The notes below the pieces were generated by a model. It saw only the letters and a program-made list of their open reading frames with translations, made no database searches and was not told the DNA's origin. Shown piece by piece: positions 52,715 to 61,553 of a stretch of 64,000 bases of DNA. Origin of the DNA: an uncultured Bacteroidota bacterium (GTDB lineage Bacteria; Bacteroidota; Bacteroidia; Chitinophagales; Saprospiraceae); assembly GCA_937872515.1 (NCBI GenBank), contig CALMSX010000046.1, forward strand, positions 55,210 to 119,209, written 5' to 3'. Within the stretch, counting starts at the first letter, position 1. Each line of letters opens with the position of its first letter. Made by a program: the position numbers and the translations under genes.

Positions 52715-52857
52715 GAAAAAGGTTGACAGGGTCATCGAAATTTAATTTTATAGTATTCGGATTAAATGTAAAATATAATTTGGTCAATAGTTGTTTTGTG
52801 GTCTCATTTCCAAATTTTATTCCTCAATTAAAATGCAGTGTCTAATGAGCATGTGAC

Positions 52858-52865
52858 TATCTTTG
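52858..52865 (+). promoter_or_regulatory. -7 promoter element of the metalloprotease gene
   Basis: TATCTTTG, 20 bp before ATG 52886. It lies within the longer frame that begins at 52838, so it decides the start. Confidence 0.6.
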
Positions 52866-52885
52866 TCATTCAAAATCTTGATTTT

Positions 52886-55351
52886 ATGTTAAAACACATT
52901 TGCTTTGCTTTATTGCTGATATTTACCGCGGCCTGTACCAAAAAGATGGCACCACCTGCTGCTCCTAAGACACCGGCAGCTCCTACAGCAGATTCGGCAC
53001 CTGCTCCCAAAAAGGATGAAAAAAAGAAGGATGAAAAGGTAAAACCCTATAAAGACATCATCACTGCCGAAGCCGTCTCTGATAGTGGTTTTTTTATTTC
53101 TCACAAGGTAAAAGAAAACTGGTACTTTGAATTACCCCAGGATGTAATGGATAAAGAAATCCTGATCACAAGCAGGATCTCCGGCTTTGTCAAAAACCTC
53201 AACTTTGGAGGTGCCGGGGTCGAATCGCGTCCTCAGCAGGTAATTCGCTGGCAGAAAAAGGATGATCAGATTTTACTTCGATCTGTGTCATACAACTCTG
53301 TGGCAAGTGAAGAAGATCCAATTTACCAGTCGGTAAAAAACAACAATTTTGAACCCATCATTATGGTCTTTGATATCAAGGCCTACAATGAAGCAAAAAA
53401 TGCTTTTGTCATAGATGTGGCGCCACTGTTTACCACCGATGTGGACATGATAGGAGCCATGGACCCGGATGAAAGAAAAACTTTTGGAATCAAGTCTTTG
53501 GATTCAAAAAGATCTTTTGTCAATAGCATAAAGTCTTTTCCGCAAAATGTAGAAGTAAGGCATGTATTGACTTATACTGGTTCATCACTGCCAGACAACC
53601 AAATTACGGGTACTCTTTCTGTTGAGATGAATCAATCATTTGTGCTATTACCTGAGGTACCTATGGTGCCAAGGTTGTTTGATGCCAGGGTTGGTTATTT
53701 TTCTGTGGGTCAGACCAATTATAGTCTCGACGCCCAAAAAGCAGCTAACCAGCGCTTTATCACCCGATGGAGATTGGAACCCAAGGATGAAGACAGGGAG
53801 AGATATTTTAAGGGTGAATTGGTTGAGCCCAAAAAACAAATCGTTTATTACATTGATCCAGCTACGCCTGAAAAGTGGAGACCCTTCCTAAAACAAGGCG
53901 TCAATGACTGGCAAAAAGCTTTTGAAAAAGCGGGCTTTAAAAATGCCATTATTGCCAAAGATCCTCCAAGTAAAGAAGAAGATCCGGATTGGAGTCCCGA
54001 AGATGTGCGCTACTCTGTAATCCGATATGTGAGTACAGACATCCAAAATGCCATGGGTCCCCATGTGCACGATCCACGTACGGGAGAAATCTTAGAATCT
54101 GATATCATTTGGTACCACAACGTGATGAATTTGTTGCGCAACTGGTACTTTGTTCAGACGGCTGCCATCAACCCTGAAGCCAGGTCACCTAAATTTAAAG
54201 ATGAAATCATGGGTAGATTAATTCAATTTGTGGCTGCCCACGAAGTTGGACATACCTTAGGACTTCCGCACAATATGGGATCAAGTGTAGCGTATCCGGT
54301 AGATTCATTGAGATCGGTCAACTTTACCGCCAAAATGGGAACTGCGCCATCGATTATGGACTATGCCCGATTTAACTATGTGGCACAACCCCAGGATGGC
54401 AAGGTAGGTTTGATGCCCAATATTGGACCTTATGATGACTGGTCTATTCTTTTCGGCTATAAATTGATTGATGGTGTCAAAGATCCACAAGAAGAAAGAA
54501 CAACCATCAACGCCTGGATCAAAGAAAAAGCAAACGATCCTATTTATCGTTTTGGTCGCCAACGAGGAATGCCTACCGACCCTACAGCTCAAACAGAAGA
54601 TCTGGGTGACAACAGCATGCGGGCTTCTGAACTGGGTATTGAAAACCTCAAAAAGATTGTTCCCAATCTTATCCAGTGGACAGGAGAAGACACCAAAGAC
54701 TATGCGGAGCTCAATGAGCTGTACAACAATGTTGTTGGCCAGTACAGGAGATACCTGGGACACGTGAGCGCCAATGTTGGTGGTGTTTATGAATACTACA
54801 AAACTTATGATCAGGGAGAACCCATTTATCGCCACGTGGAAAAGGCCAAACAAAAAGATGCCATCAACTTCCTCAATAAACAATTATTTGATACTCCCAA
54901 TTGGATGATCGATGCCAGGATACTTCACAGAATTGAAGAAACTGGGATGGCTGAAAGAATTCGTTCAATTCAGGACCAAACCCTGGCCCAACTCTTTTTT
55001 ACAGAAAGAATGAAAAGAATGGTAGAAAACCACGCTATCAATGGAGCCAATGCTTACAGCCTTAGCGAAATGATGGACGACCTGGTAGCTAATATTTACC
55101 GAGAAGTAGGTAAAGGGGGAGAAACCAGCCTATACCGCAGAAACTTGCAGCGAACCTTCATTGAGGTACTTCAAAGGCTGCTCGAGAATCCTGACAATGC
55201 TGTGGAGCATACCGATGTGAAAGCATTGGCCAGAGGCACCTTAAAAGACCTGCGCACCCGCTTCCGTGCTGCCAGATCAGCAGACAAGTTGACCAGGTAT
55301 CACTACGATGATATGGCTTCCAGAATTGACAAAATTCTGGATGATAAGTAA
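52886..55351 (+). CDS. Zinc-dependent metalloprotease (metzincin motif, DUF5117/DUF4953 type), lipoprotein
   Basis: An 821-residue exported protein. ATG 52886 gives a lipoprotein signal (MLKHICFALLLIFTAAC) followed by a Pro/Ala/Lys-rich linker (KTPAAPTADSAPAPKKDEKK). The N-terminal DUF5117/5118 part has ITAEAVSDSGFFISHKVKEN and KEILITSRISGFVKNLNFGG. The catalytic motif is AAHEVGHTLGLPHNMGSS (HExxHxxGxxH), with a downstream Met-turn candidate (SIMDYARF). The C-terminal DUF4953-like part has QLFDTPNWMIDARILHRIEE and GETSLYRRNLQRTFIEVLQR. These are common large secreted proteases of Bacteroidota. Substrate unknown. A terminator follows. Confidence 0.92.
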   Translation: MLKHICFALLLIFTAACTKKMAPPAAPKTPAAPTADSAPAPKKDEKKKDEKVKPYKDIITAEAVSDSGFFISHKVKENWYFELPQDVMDKEILITSRISGFVKNLNFGGAGVESRPQQVIRWQKKDDQILLRSVSYNSVASEEDPIYQSVKNNNFEPIIMVFDIKAYNEAKNAFVIDVAPLFTTDVDMIGAMDPDERKTFGIKSLDSKRSFVNSIKSFPQNVEVRHVLTYTGSSLPDNQITGTLSVEMNQSFVLLPEVPMVPRLFDARVGYFSVGQTNYSLDAQKAANQRFITRWRLEPKDEDRERYFKGELVEPKKQIVYYIDPATPEKWRPFLKQGVNDWQKAFEKAGFKNAIIAKDPPSKEEDPDWSPEDVRYSVIRYVSTDIQNAMGPHVHDPRTGEILESDIIWYHNVMNLLRNWYFVQTAAINPEARSPKFKDEIMGRLIQFVAAHEVGHTLGLPHNMGSSVAYPVDSLRSVNFTAKMGTAPSIMDYARFNYVAQPQDGKVGLMPNIGPYDDWSILFGYKLIDGVKDPQEERTTINAWIKEKANDPIYRFGRQRGMPTDPTAQTEDLGDNSMRASELGIENLKKIVPNLIQWTGEDTKDYAELNELYNNVVGQYRRYLGHVSANVGGVYEYYKTYDQGEPIYRHVEKAKQKDAINFLNKQLFDTPNWMIDARILHRIEETGMAERIRSIQDQTLAQLFFTERMKRMVENHAINGANAYSLSEMMDDLVANIYREVGKGGETSLYRRNLQRTFIEVLQRLLENPDNAVEHTDVKALARGTLKDLRTRFRAARSADKLTRYHYDDMASRIDKILDDK

Positions 55352-55367
55352 AGTTTTAAAATGAAAT

Positions 55368-55409
55368 AAGTCCGACCATCTTAACAAAGGTGTCGGACTT
55401 TTTTTTTAT
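55368..55409 (+). terminator. Intrinsic terminator after the metalloprotease
   Basis: Stem AAGTCCGAC (55368-55376) / GTCGGACTT (55392-55400) with a 15-base loop and a long T-run. Confidence 0.8.
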
Positions 55410-55415
55410 AATAGA

Positions 55416-56504
55416 TCAGAAATTTAATTTCACGGGTACGCGATACAAAAAAGCATTGATGTGCATGCCAGCCCCAACGGAGGCAAAAAGTAGAAGGTCG
55501 CCCGGTTGAAAGCTGTGACTTCCCAATTCATTGTGAGAGATAAGATCGTAAAGGGTGGGTAGGGTAGCCACACTGCTGTTGCCCAGCCATGAAATTGACA
55601 TAGGCATCAGGTTTTCACTATCAGGCACCCGATCATAAAGGGCATAGAGTCGTTGGAGGATGGCTTCGTCCATTTTTGCATTGGCCTGATGAATCAGAAC
55701 TTTTGCCACCTGGTCGATATGAACTCCTCCCTTGTCAAGGCACATTTTCATAGCCTGGGGTACGTGCTCAAGTGCATACTGGTAGAGTTTGCGACCCGTC
55801 ATTTTTAAATAAAGTTCGGGGTCAGTGCCTTCTGCATGGGCATAACTTGGACCCATGTGCAACATAAAAGCGTGGTGTTTTGTATCTGAACGGGAAACGT
55901 GACAGATCAGACCTGAATCATTTTTTTCCTGTGCCTCTAAAACAACAGCACCAGCTCCATCAGCATACAACATGGAGTCGCGGTCGTGGGGGTCGCAGAC
56001 CCTTGACAACGTTTCGGCCCCAATTACCAGAGCATATTTGGCATCCCCTGATTTGAGGTAGTAATCGGCCTGAATGACACCCTGAAGCCAGCCGGGACAA
56101 CCAAAGGGCAGATCATAAGCCACACAAAATGGGTTTTCAATGCCGAGGTGGTGTTTGATTTTGGCAGAAAGGCTGGGCACTAACTCGGTTCGTCTATTGG
56201 CAAAAGAAATATCGCCAAAATTGTGACCCACAATAATGTAGTCAAGTTTTTCTTTATCAATGCCCGCATCTGCAATGGCCTTTTCAGCCGCCATTTTACC
56301 AAGGTCAGATGCCAACTGATCGTCGTCGGCATATCTGCGTTCTGCGATGGTTGTAATTTCCTTAAATTTTTCCGTTATTTCTGACCCCTCTTTGTCCAGT
56401 TTCTTACCATAATTTTCATAAAAAATCCTGGAGGCAAAATCAGCATTTTTCATGGTTCGGATGGGAATGTGGCTTCCTGAGCCAATGATGTGGGTGCGGA
56501 ACAT
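55416..56504 (-). CDS. 3-oxoacyl-ACP synthase III-like (FabH family) condensing enzyme
   Basis: A 362-residue KASIII-type enzyme. ATG 56504 (MFRTHIIGSGSHIPIRTMKN) is the family start; a TATCTTTG promoter element at 56572-56565 covers the longer in-frame ATG. The Cys-His-Asn triad is visible: Cys in PFGCPGWLQGVIQ, His in VLIHQANAKMDEAILQ, Asn in SWLGNSSVATLPTLYDLI; ADGAGAVVLEAQ is the family segment. It is longer than typical FabH (about 330), with RRTELVPSLSAKIKHHLGI and other segments of the alternative KASIII clade of Bacteroidota. It condenses an acyl-CoA with malonyl-ACP; the primer is unknown. Single gene. Confidence 0.9.
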   Translation of the reverse strand: MFRTHIIGSGSHIPIRTMKNADFASRIFYENYGKKLDKEGSEITEKFKEITTIAERRYADDDQLASDLGKMAAEKAIADAGIDKEKLDYIIVGHNFGDISFANRRTELVPSLSAKIKHHLGIENPFCVAYDLPFGCPGWLQGVIQADYYLKSGDAKYALVIGAETLSRVCDPHDRDSMLYADGAGAVVLEAQEKNDSGLICHVSRSDTKHHAFMLHMGPSYAHAEGTDPELYLKMTGRKLYQYALEHVPQAMKMCLDKGGVHIDQVAKVLIHQANAKMDEAILQRLYALYDRVPDSENLMPMSISWLGNSSVATLPTLYDLISHNELGSHSFQPGDLLLFASVGAGMHINAFLYRVPVKLNF

Positions 56505-56564
56505 TTTGTGGTGTTTTGTAATACTCTGTTCAATCCAACTTGGAATTGAAGCTGTGAAATTATC

Positions 56565-56572
56565 CAAAGATA
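56565..56572 (-). promoter_or_regulatory. -7 promoter element of the FabH-like gene
   Basis: TATCTTTG on the minus strand, 60 bp upstream of ATG 56504. A longer in-frame ATG at 56567 overlaps it, which argues for the shorter start. Confidence 0.55.
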
Positions 56573-56718
56573 AAACAAATTTAATATAAAATAGCGATAA
56601 TTACTACGACGTACAAAAGGTAATAATGTGATATAAGTCACAGATTTACAAATTTATAGATGATATTTATATACGGTTTACAAGCAGTTTTTTAGCTCTG
56701 TCGTGGATCTCACTTTTT

Positions 56719-57069
56719 TTAATGGATGGCCATGGTTTCTGTTTTTATGGACGGTCTTGGTTTTACCATAAAATGCCAGGATGCGCATCCATTTGTGAAC
56801 AGAAAAAGGGAGCCACCTATGATGAGTTCCCATGCCATGAACAAGTCAGCATATTCTTTGATTTCAGAAACCAATGCAAGGAAAAACACAATTGTTGTGA
56901 TAGATAAAAGAACACCAAAAGAAATTCGAAGCCAGGGCCAGTTAAAAAGCAACAGAGAAAGAGCTGGAATCAGCAGGTAAATTAACAAGTTTGGGTGATC
57001 GGGAATGCAATAAAGCAAAATAAGGGCCATGGGATAAAATTCAGGTATCCACTTACGTAATGGTTTCAT
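56719..57069 (-). CDS. Small four-helix membrane protein, function unknown
   Basis: A 116-residue protein with about four TM helices (YPMALILLYCIPDHPN, LLIYLLIPALSLLLFNWPWL, ISFGVLLSITTIVFFLALVS, LIIGGSLFLFTNGCASW). The C-terminus is cytoplasmic-looking (MVKPRPSIKTETMAIH). I do not recognise the family. It is isolated between convergent and divergent neighbours, with no promoter motif I can assign. Confidence 0.65.
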   Translation of the reverse strand: MKPLRKWIPEFYPMALILLYCIPDHPNLLIYLLIPALSLLLFNWPWLRISFGVLLSITTIVFFLALVSEIKEYADLFMAWELIIGGSLFLFTNGCASWHFMVKPRPSIKTETMAIH

Positions 57070-57118
57070 TTGGGTAAGATTGTTGAAATTAAACGTTTGG
57101 TTTACAATTTTCTTATGC

Positions 57119-57134
57119 CTTAATTTAAATTAAG
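57119..57134. repeat. 16-bp perfect palindrome upstream of nagB-like gene
   Basis: CTTAATTTAAATTAAG, flanked by GC on the left and AAGGC on the right so that it extends weakly. It lies about 64 bp before the -7 box of the NagB fusion and could be a regulator site or simply AT-rich. Confidence 0.35.
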
Positions 57135-57197
57135 AAGGCTGTGGAAATTGGTCTGAAATTGAAAATACCAGGGTTAAGATTTAATCGTTAACTTAAT

Positions 57198-57205
57198 TAT
57201 ATTTG
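57198..57205 (+). promoter_or_regulatory. -7 promoter element of the NagB-PIG-L fusion gene
   Basis: TATATTTG, 17 bp upstream of ATG 57223. -33 box not clear. Confidence 0.55.
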
Positions 57206-57222
57206 TTAGATAAACCACATTT

Positions 57223-59172
57223 ATGAGTATTCGCATTCAGGAAGGAGGGCATGAAATTTCGGGAGCATTAAAATACATGTTGAAGAAATTTGAAAAGATG
57301 CCGATCAAACTTTGTGTTGATCCGGAAGAAGGAGCTTTGCACATAGCCAGGTACATCGCCCTGGCAATCAGACAAAAACAACAAGACAACCAGTACCTGG
57401 TGCTGGGTCTTGCCACCGGATCCTCTCCCATCAAAGTGTACAATGAATTGGTCAGGATGCACAGGGAGGAAGGGCTTTCGTTTAAAAATGTGGTGACTTT
57501 TAACCTGGATGAGTATTATCCACTGAAGGCAGATGCGCAGCAATCTTATGTAAGATTTATGCACGAATATCTTTTTGATCATGTGGACATTGATCCTGCC
57601 AATGTACACATTCCGGATGGCGAATTGCCCATAGAAAAGGTGGAGCAATTTTGTGCCGAATATGATAAAAAGATCCAGCTTTTTGGCGGGCTTGATATTC
57701 AGATTTTAGGGATTGGTCGCACCGGGCACATAGGCTTTAATGAGCCGGGGTCCTGGCTTTCTTCTAAAACCAGACTGGTAAAACTGGACCATGTAACAAG
57801 GGTGGATGCTGCCAAGGATTTTGGAAAAGAAGAAAATGTACCCTATAGGGCTATCACCATGGGCATCCAGACCATAATGTCGGCCAAACAAATATTTATT
57901 ATGGCCTGGGGTTCACATAAGGCTGAGATTGTACGCGAAGCCATTGAAGGGGAGGTAAGTGAAATGGTACCTGCTACTTTTTTACAAGGTCACGCCAATG
58001 TTAAATTTTATCTTGATCCTGCTGCTGCGGCTGAACTTACTCAGGTAAAAACTCCCTGGCTTGCCGGAATTTGTAATTGGGATGATGCTTTGATTGCCAA
58101 GGCGGTGATTTGGTTGTCACTCCGATTAAGTAAGCCCATCTTAAAATTGCTTGACGAGGATTACATCAACAACGGACTTTCAGAACTCATTGCGGAATAC
58201 AATACGGCTTATACACTTAATATTCGAATCTTCAACAAGCTGCAGCATACCATTTCCGGGTGGCCAGGAGGGAAGCCCAATGCCAGTGATACCAACAGAC
58301 CTGAACGGGCCCTGCCTGCGCATAAGAGGGTGATTATTTTTAGTCCCCATCCGGATGATGATGTGATCTCGATGGGAGGCACTTTTCTGAGGCTGGTAGA
58401 ACAAGGCCACGATGTACATGTTGCCTATCAGGTGTCTGGTAATATAGCAGTGCACGACGTAGATGCATGGCGATATGCTCAATTTTTGGGAGATTATGCC
58501 GCGGTTATGGGACTTGAAAGTGAAGGTCTGAGTAAGACTGTAGAAGAGATCAGCCATTTTCTCAAATCAAAAAACAACAACGATGTTGACCTGCCTTCCC
58601 TTCGCAAGTTGAAAGGCATTGTAAGAAGAGAAGAAGCCAGAAGTGCGGCCCATTTTTGCGGACTGGATGAAGCACATATCCATTTTTTAGATATGCCTTT
58701 TTATGAAACTGGGGGTGTGCGTAAAAATAAATTATCAGACGCAGATGTCAATTTAATTGTCGACCTTCTCAATGAAGTGAAACCTCATCAGGTGTATGCC
58801 GCAGGAGATTTGGCAGATCCGCATGGCACCCACAGGGTTTGTCTGGATGCTATCTTTATGGCTTTTGAAAAAACAAGGCAGGAAGAATGGAGGAAAGATT
58901 GTTATTTGTGGATGTATCGGGGGGCTTGGCATGAGTGGCCGATAGATGAGATCGAGATGGCTGTGCCAATTAGTCCTGACGAGTTGTTAAAAAAGAGAAG
59001 GGCGATCTTTATGCATCAATCACAAAAAGATCACCCCGTTTTTCCTGGAAATGATAAGCGAGAATTCTGGCAACGGGCTGAAGATCGCAACCGGGAGACC
59101 GCACATTTGTACAATGTTTTGGGTCTGGCAGAATACGAAGCCATGGAAGCCTTTGTCCGCTGGAATTTTTAA
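57223..59172 (+). CDS. Glucosamine-6-phosphate deaminase-like/PIG-L deacetylase-like fusion
   Basis: A 649-residue fusion. Residues 1-290 are NagB-like: LVLGLATGSSPIKVYNELVR, TFNLDEYYPLKADAQQSYVR (the catalytic Asp in NLDEY), and LGIGRTGHIGFNEPGSWLSS. In E. coli NagB this last motif is GNDGHIAFNEP; here the first Asp is Thr (RTGH), while the His and Glu remain. Residues about 365-560 are a PIG-L/LmbE-type domain with FSPHPDDDVISMGGTFLRLV (zinc ligands His, Asp, Asp) and AAGDLADPHGTHRVCLDAIF (HGTH). Such long NagB fusions are known in Bacteroidota amino-sugar metabolism. Whether both halves are active, or the PIG-L half deacetylates GlcNAc-6-P or another sugar, is inference. It is convergent with the pectate-lyase-like gene, one base apart. 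Confidence 0.92.
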   Translation: MSIRIQEGGHEISGALKYMLKKFEKMPIKLCVDPEEGALHIARYIALAIRQKQQDNQYLVLGLATGSSPIKVYNELVRMHREEGLSFKNVVTFNLDEYYPLKADAQQSYVRFMHEYLFDHVDIDPANVHIPDGELPIEKVEQFCAEYDKKIQLFGGLDIQILGIGRTGHIGFNEPGSWLSSKTRLVKLDHVTRVDAAKDFGKEENVPYRAITMGIQTIMSAKQIFIMAWGSHKAEIVREAIEGEVSEMVPATFLQGHANVKFYLDPAAAAELTQVKTPWLAGICNWDDALIAKAVIWLSLRLSKPILKLLDEDYINNGLSELIAEYNTAYTLNIRIFNKLQHTISGWPGGKPNASDTNRPERALPAHKRVIIFSPHPDDDVISMGGTFLRLVEQGHDVHVAYQVSGNIAVHDVDAWRYAQFLGDYAAVMGLESEGLSKTVEEISHFLKSKNNNDVDLPSLRKLKGIVRREEARSAAHFCGLDEAHIHFLDMPFYETGGVRKNKLSDADVNLIVDLLNEVKPHQVYAAGDLADPHGTHRVCLDAIFMAFEKTRQEEWRKDCYLWMYRGAWHEWPIDEIEMAVPISPDELLKKRRAIFMHQSQKDHPVFPGNDKREFWQRAEDRNRETAHLYNVLGLAEYEAMEAFVRWNF

Positions 59173-59173
59173 C

Positions 59174-60874
59174 CTAGCGTGCTTTCACCCAGCTTTGGCT
59201 GTAAGTAGTGTTATTGTTGGTAAGTAAGATCGTATAAAAGCCCGGCAATAAATGTGAAACTTCTATTTGTTCCACCTCACCTGTACATTGCCGGGTGAGG
59301 ATTCTTCTACCCATGTTGTCAATTAAACTTAACACAATAGGGCTGCTGATTTCTGACATTTGAATCCAAATTGATTCGTAACCTGGATTGGGAAAGATCC
59401 TGATTTCAGTGGATTTTTTTTCATCCGTTTTTGTGCTGACTGCAACTGCACATGGGGAGCTGCTTTCGCCAGATACAAGGTAGTCAGAAAGGCAGTTGAG
59501 ATAACATTCCAGATTGGTATAGCCGGGTACTCCGGTTACCTCTACAGAAAGGTCAGTGCCATTGTGGTCAGCCATGTTTGGATTGAGCCCCTTCCTGGAT
59601 TCCCAATAGTCGGGCATGCCATCGCTATCGGAATCAATAGTCCCGGCTACAGCTTCTATTATCGTAAAAGCATCACCATAATGATCTTCATTAATGGTGG
59701 AAGGGTCAATGGTTAGATTGCCCAAACTACCTGTCAATCTGAGATCCATGGCATCTCTGGGAAAGGCACCCACATGGGCGGCCATGTATTGGACAAGGTT
59801 CGATGTGCTGGTGTAGTTAATAGCCGGGTAAGGCCATCTTTCATTGCGGATTTGAGCGGCCCCGTTTTGGCTGTTGGGATTGTTTTCAGGAAAATCATTG
59901 CAACAGTAGAATAAATCGTAATCACTGTAATCAGGATACAAGTTCAATTGATTTCCTTGGAAAAAAAGACTGTTGTTTTGCGGATAAAGCAGGTTGATAT
60001 GGAACATGCCATTGCCGTATCCGGGTCGTGCAAAACTGAAGTTGTTGATGGCGTTCATATGCAGGTTAAACGATGCTCCTGGCTGTCCGGTAACTCCTTC
60101 GTACCACATCTCAATCTGAGGGTCCCAAAAGAGGTTGTTTGAAATTTCTAGTTTTATAGTTTGCCCACCGCAGTATTGGGTTTCGCAACTGATTTCAGGC
60201 ATTCTTCCCCCTATTCGATGCCAGGTATTGTGGTGGATGGAAAGGCTGTCCAGACGACTATTGGAAGAAGAATAGTTGATGAGCATGCCACCGAGATCAG
60301 CGTGTCCACCCAGTGTTTCTGCCAACAATGAGTTTTGAATGGTAAGTGAAGAAGAGCGCGAAATATCAACAGCCTCATCGGATGCATGGGCAAATGAACA
60401 ATGGTCAATAATGGCCTTGTGCACCCCACCCAGGGTCAACCCATCGGCACCAATCCAGCTTGAGGAAGGATTTACGTTGAGATCACCAATGCGTGATCGG
60501 ATGTGACGAATGATAAAATTTCCGGAACTGGGAGTTTCTTCTGCATAACTTTGGAAGCCTCTGACGATGACTCCTTCAGGAGAGGTTTGTCCAGCCAGGG
60601 TAAAATCACCATGTCCGGGCAAAACTTCCATGGTAGCAGGTATGACTCCACTTACTTTAAAAAGAATGTATCTTTTACCCGTTTCATTGAGGGCAGCCTG
60701 CAGAGAACCGGGACCATCTGGATTGAGATTGGTGACGTAGATAACCCTACCGCCTCTTCCACCCGTAGTTGTTGCACCAAAGCCCTCCGCTCCCGGAAAC
60801 GCCGGTAATTGCGCCAAAGAGGGTGCGATGTGAATAAGAATTAAAAATAGAATATTAAATTTGGAATACTGCAT
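59174..60874 (-). CDS. Pectate-lyase-like right-handed beta-helix protein with T9SS sorting domain
   Basis: A 566-residue exported protein. Signal peptide MQYSKFNILFLILIHIAPSL (cleaved before QLPAFPGAEG). The catalytic-type N-terminus is LPAFPGAEGFGATTTGGRGG then RVIYVTNLNPDGPGSLQAAL, very typical of bacterial pectate lyase (PL1-like) proteins; a beta-helix region (VHKAIIDHCSFAHASDEAVD, SLTIQNSLLAETLGGHADLG) fills the middle. SDSDGMPDYWESRKGLNPNM is a calcium-binding DxDxDxxxDxxE loop. The last 80 residues (RIFPNPGYESIWIQMSEISS ... YSQSWVKAR) are the T9SS type A sorting domain. Surface or secreted; the polysaccharide substrate is unproven. Its stop lies one base from the convergent NagB fusion stop. 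Confidence 0.9.
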   Translation of the reverse strand: MQYSKFNILFLILIHIAPSLAQLPAFPGAEGFGATTTGGRGGRVIYVTNLNPDGPGSLQAALNETGKRYILFKVSGVIPATMEVLPGHGDFTLAGQTSPEGVIVRGFQSYAEETPSSGNFIIRHIRSRIGDLNVNPSSSWIGADGLTLGGVHKAIIDHCSFAHASDEAVDISRSSSLTIQNSLLAETLGGHADLGGMLINYSSSNSRLDSLSIHHNTWHRIGGRMPEISCETQYCGGQTIKLEISNNLFWDPQIEMWYEGVTGQPGASFNLHMNAINNFSFARPGYGNGMFHINLLYPQNNSLFFQGNQLNLYPDYSDYDLFYCCNDFPENNPNSQNGAAQIRNERWPYPAINYTSTSNLVQYMAAHVGAFPRDAMDLRLTGSLGNLTIDPSTINEDHYGDAFTIIEAVAGTIDSDSDGMPDYWESRKGLNPNMADHNGTDLSVEVTGVPGYTNLECYLNCLSDYLVSGESSSPCAVAVSTKTDEKKSTEIRIFPNPGYESIWIQMSEISSPIVLSLIDNMGRRILTRQCTGEVEQIEVSHLLPGFYTILLTNNNTTYSQSWVKAR

Positions 60875-61071
60875 GGATTTGAATCATTTTGGAACAAAAT
60901 TCGGCTAAACGGTAGTTTCGCCATAGGAAAATCGCGCCAATTGCTATTAAATATCCGACATGAAGTAAAAAATATTTTGAAACCGGGTATTTTCCATCCA
61001 TTAGAACAATCTAAAAGTCGGTTACCCTGAAAAAAGTGTAAGATTTTTTACATTTCTGTTAAACTAGGCTA

Positions 61072-61551
61072 CTAGCCCTTTAACTCTGCCAGGTGGTGAC
61101 CCAGATGGCCTACATAGTCAAACATAATGTAAGCCAGACTGAAGACTTCGCCCTGGATAATTACCAAACGTTCCAGATCAGCTGTTTTTACATTTCTTAT
61201 GAGTCCGCTGATTTGTAAGTTGAGTTGTTCCCAAAAAGGGATCAGATTTTTATCGTTTTGATTCTGATAATCAAACAAAAGCACCAGATTTTCTTGATCA
61301 TACACTTTTAGTAAATAGGGAGAGTCTTCGAGTGGAACCTCAGAAAAACGGGTCAGATTATACCTTGCCGAATCAATGAGGTGGCCAATGATTTCACGGG
61401 GAGACCAAACCTCCGGAGAAGACTTAAAACTTCGGTCTTCTTCTGTAAGGTTGTGGTAGGTGTTTTTGCCTTCTGACACCCAGCTATCCAGCAAAGCAGA
61501 TAATTGGTCGGTTGAGGTAATATTTTCTTCTTTAAAATAATAGGTCTTCAT
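61072..61551 (-). CDS. DinB-family protein
   Basis: A 159-residue protein of the DinB/YfiT four-helix metal-binding fold. The pattern SPEVWSPREIIGHLIDSARY (His of the first metal site), with TEVPLEDSPYLLKVYDQENL and IMFDYVGHLGHHLAELKG (HxxxH at the C-terminus) matches. ATG 61551 (MKTYYFKEENITSTDQLS) is preferred over an upstream ATG that runs into the previous gene. It begins 2 bp after the DUF5916 gene, so it is co-transcribed with it. The family includes bacillithiol-dependent and other thiol transferases; this one's role is unknown. Confidence 0.84.
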   Translation of the reverse strand: MKTYYFKEENITSTDQLSALLDSWVSEGKNTYHNLTEEDRSFKSSPEVWSPREIIGHLIDSARYNLTRFSEVPLEDSPYLLKVYDQENLVLLFDYQNQNDKNLIPFWEQLNLQISGLIRNVKTADLERLVIIQGEVFSLAYIMFDYVGHLGHHLAELKG

Positions 61552-61553
61552 GG

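Larger units (their letters stand above)
52432..52885. other. Intergenic region between nhaA and the metalloprotease gene
   Basis: A 454-base divergent region. It contains the metalloprotease promoter box (52858-52865) and one small ORF of doubtful status (52556-52714). No repeat or terminator seen. Confidence 0.5.
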
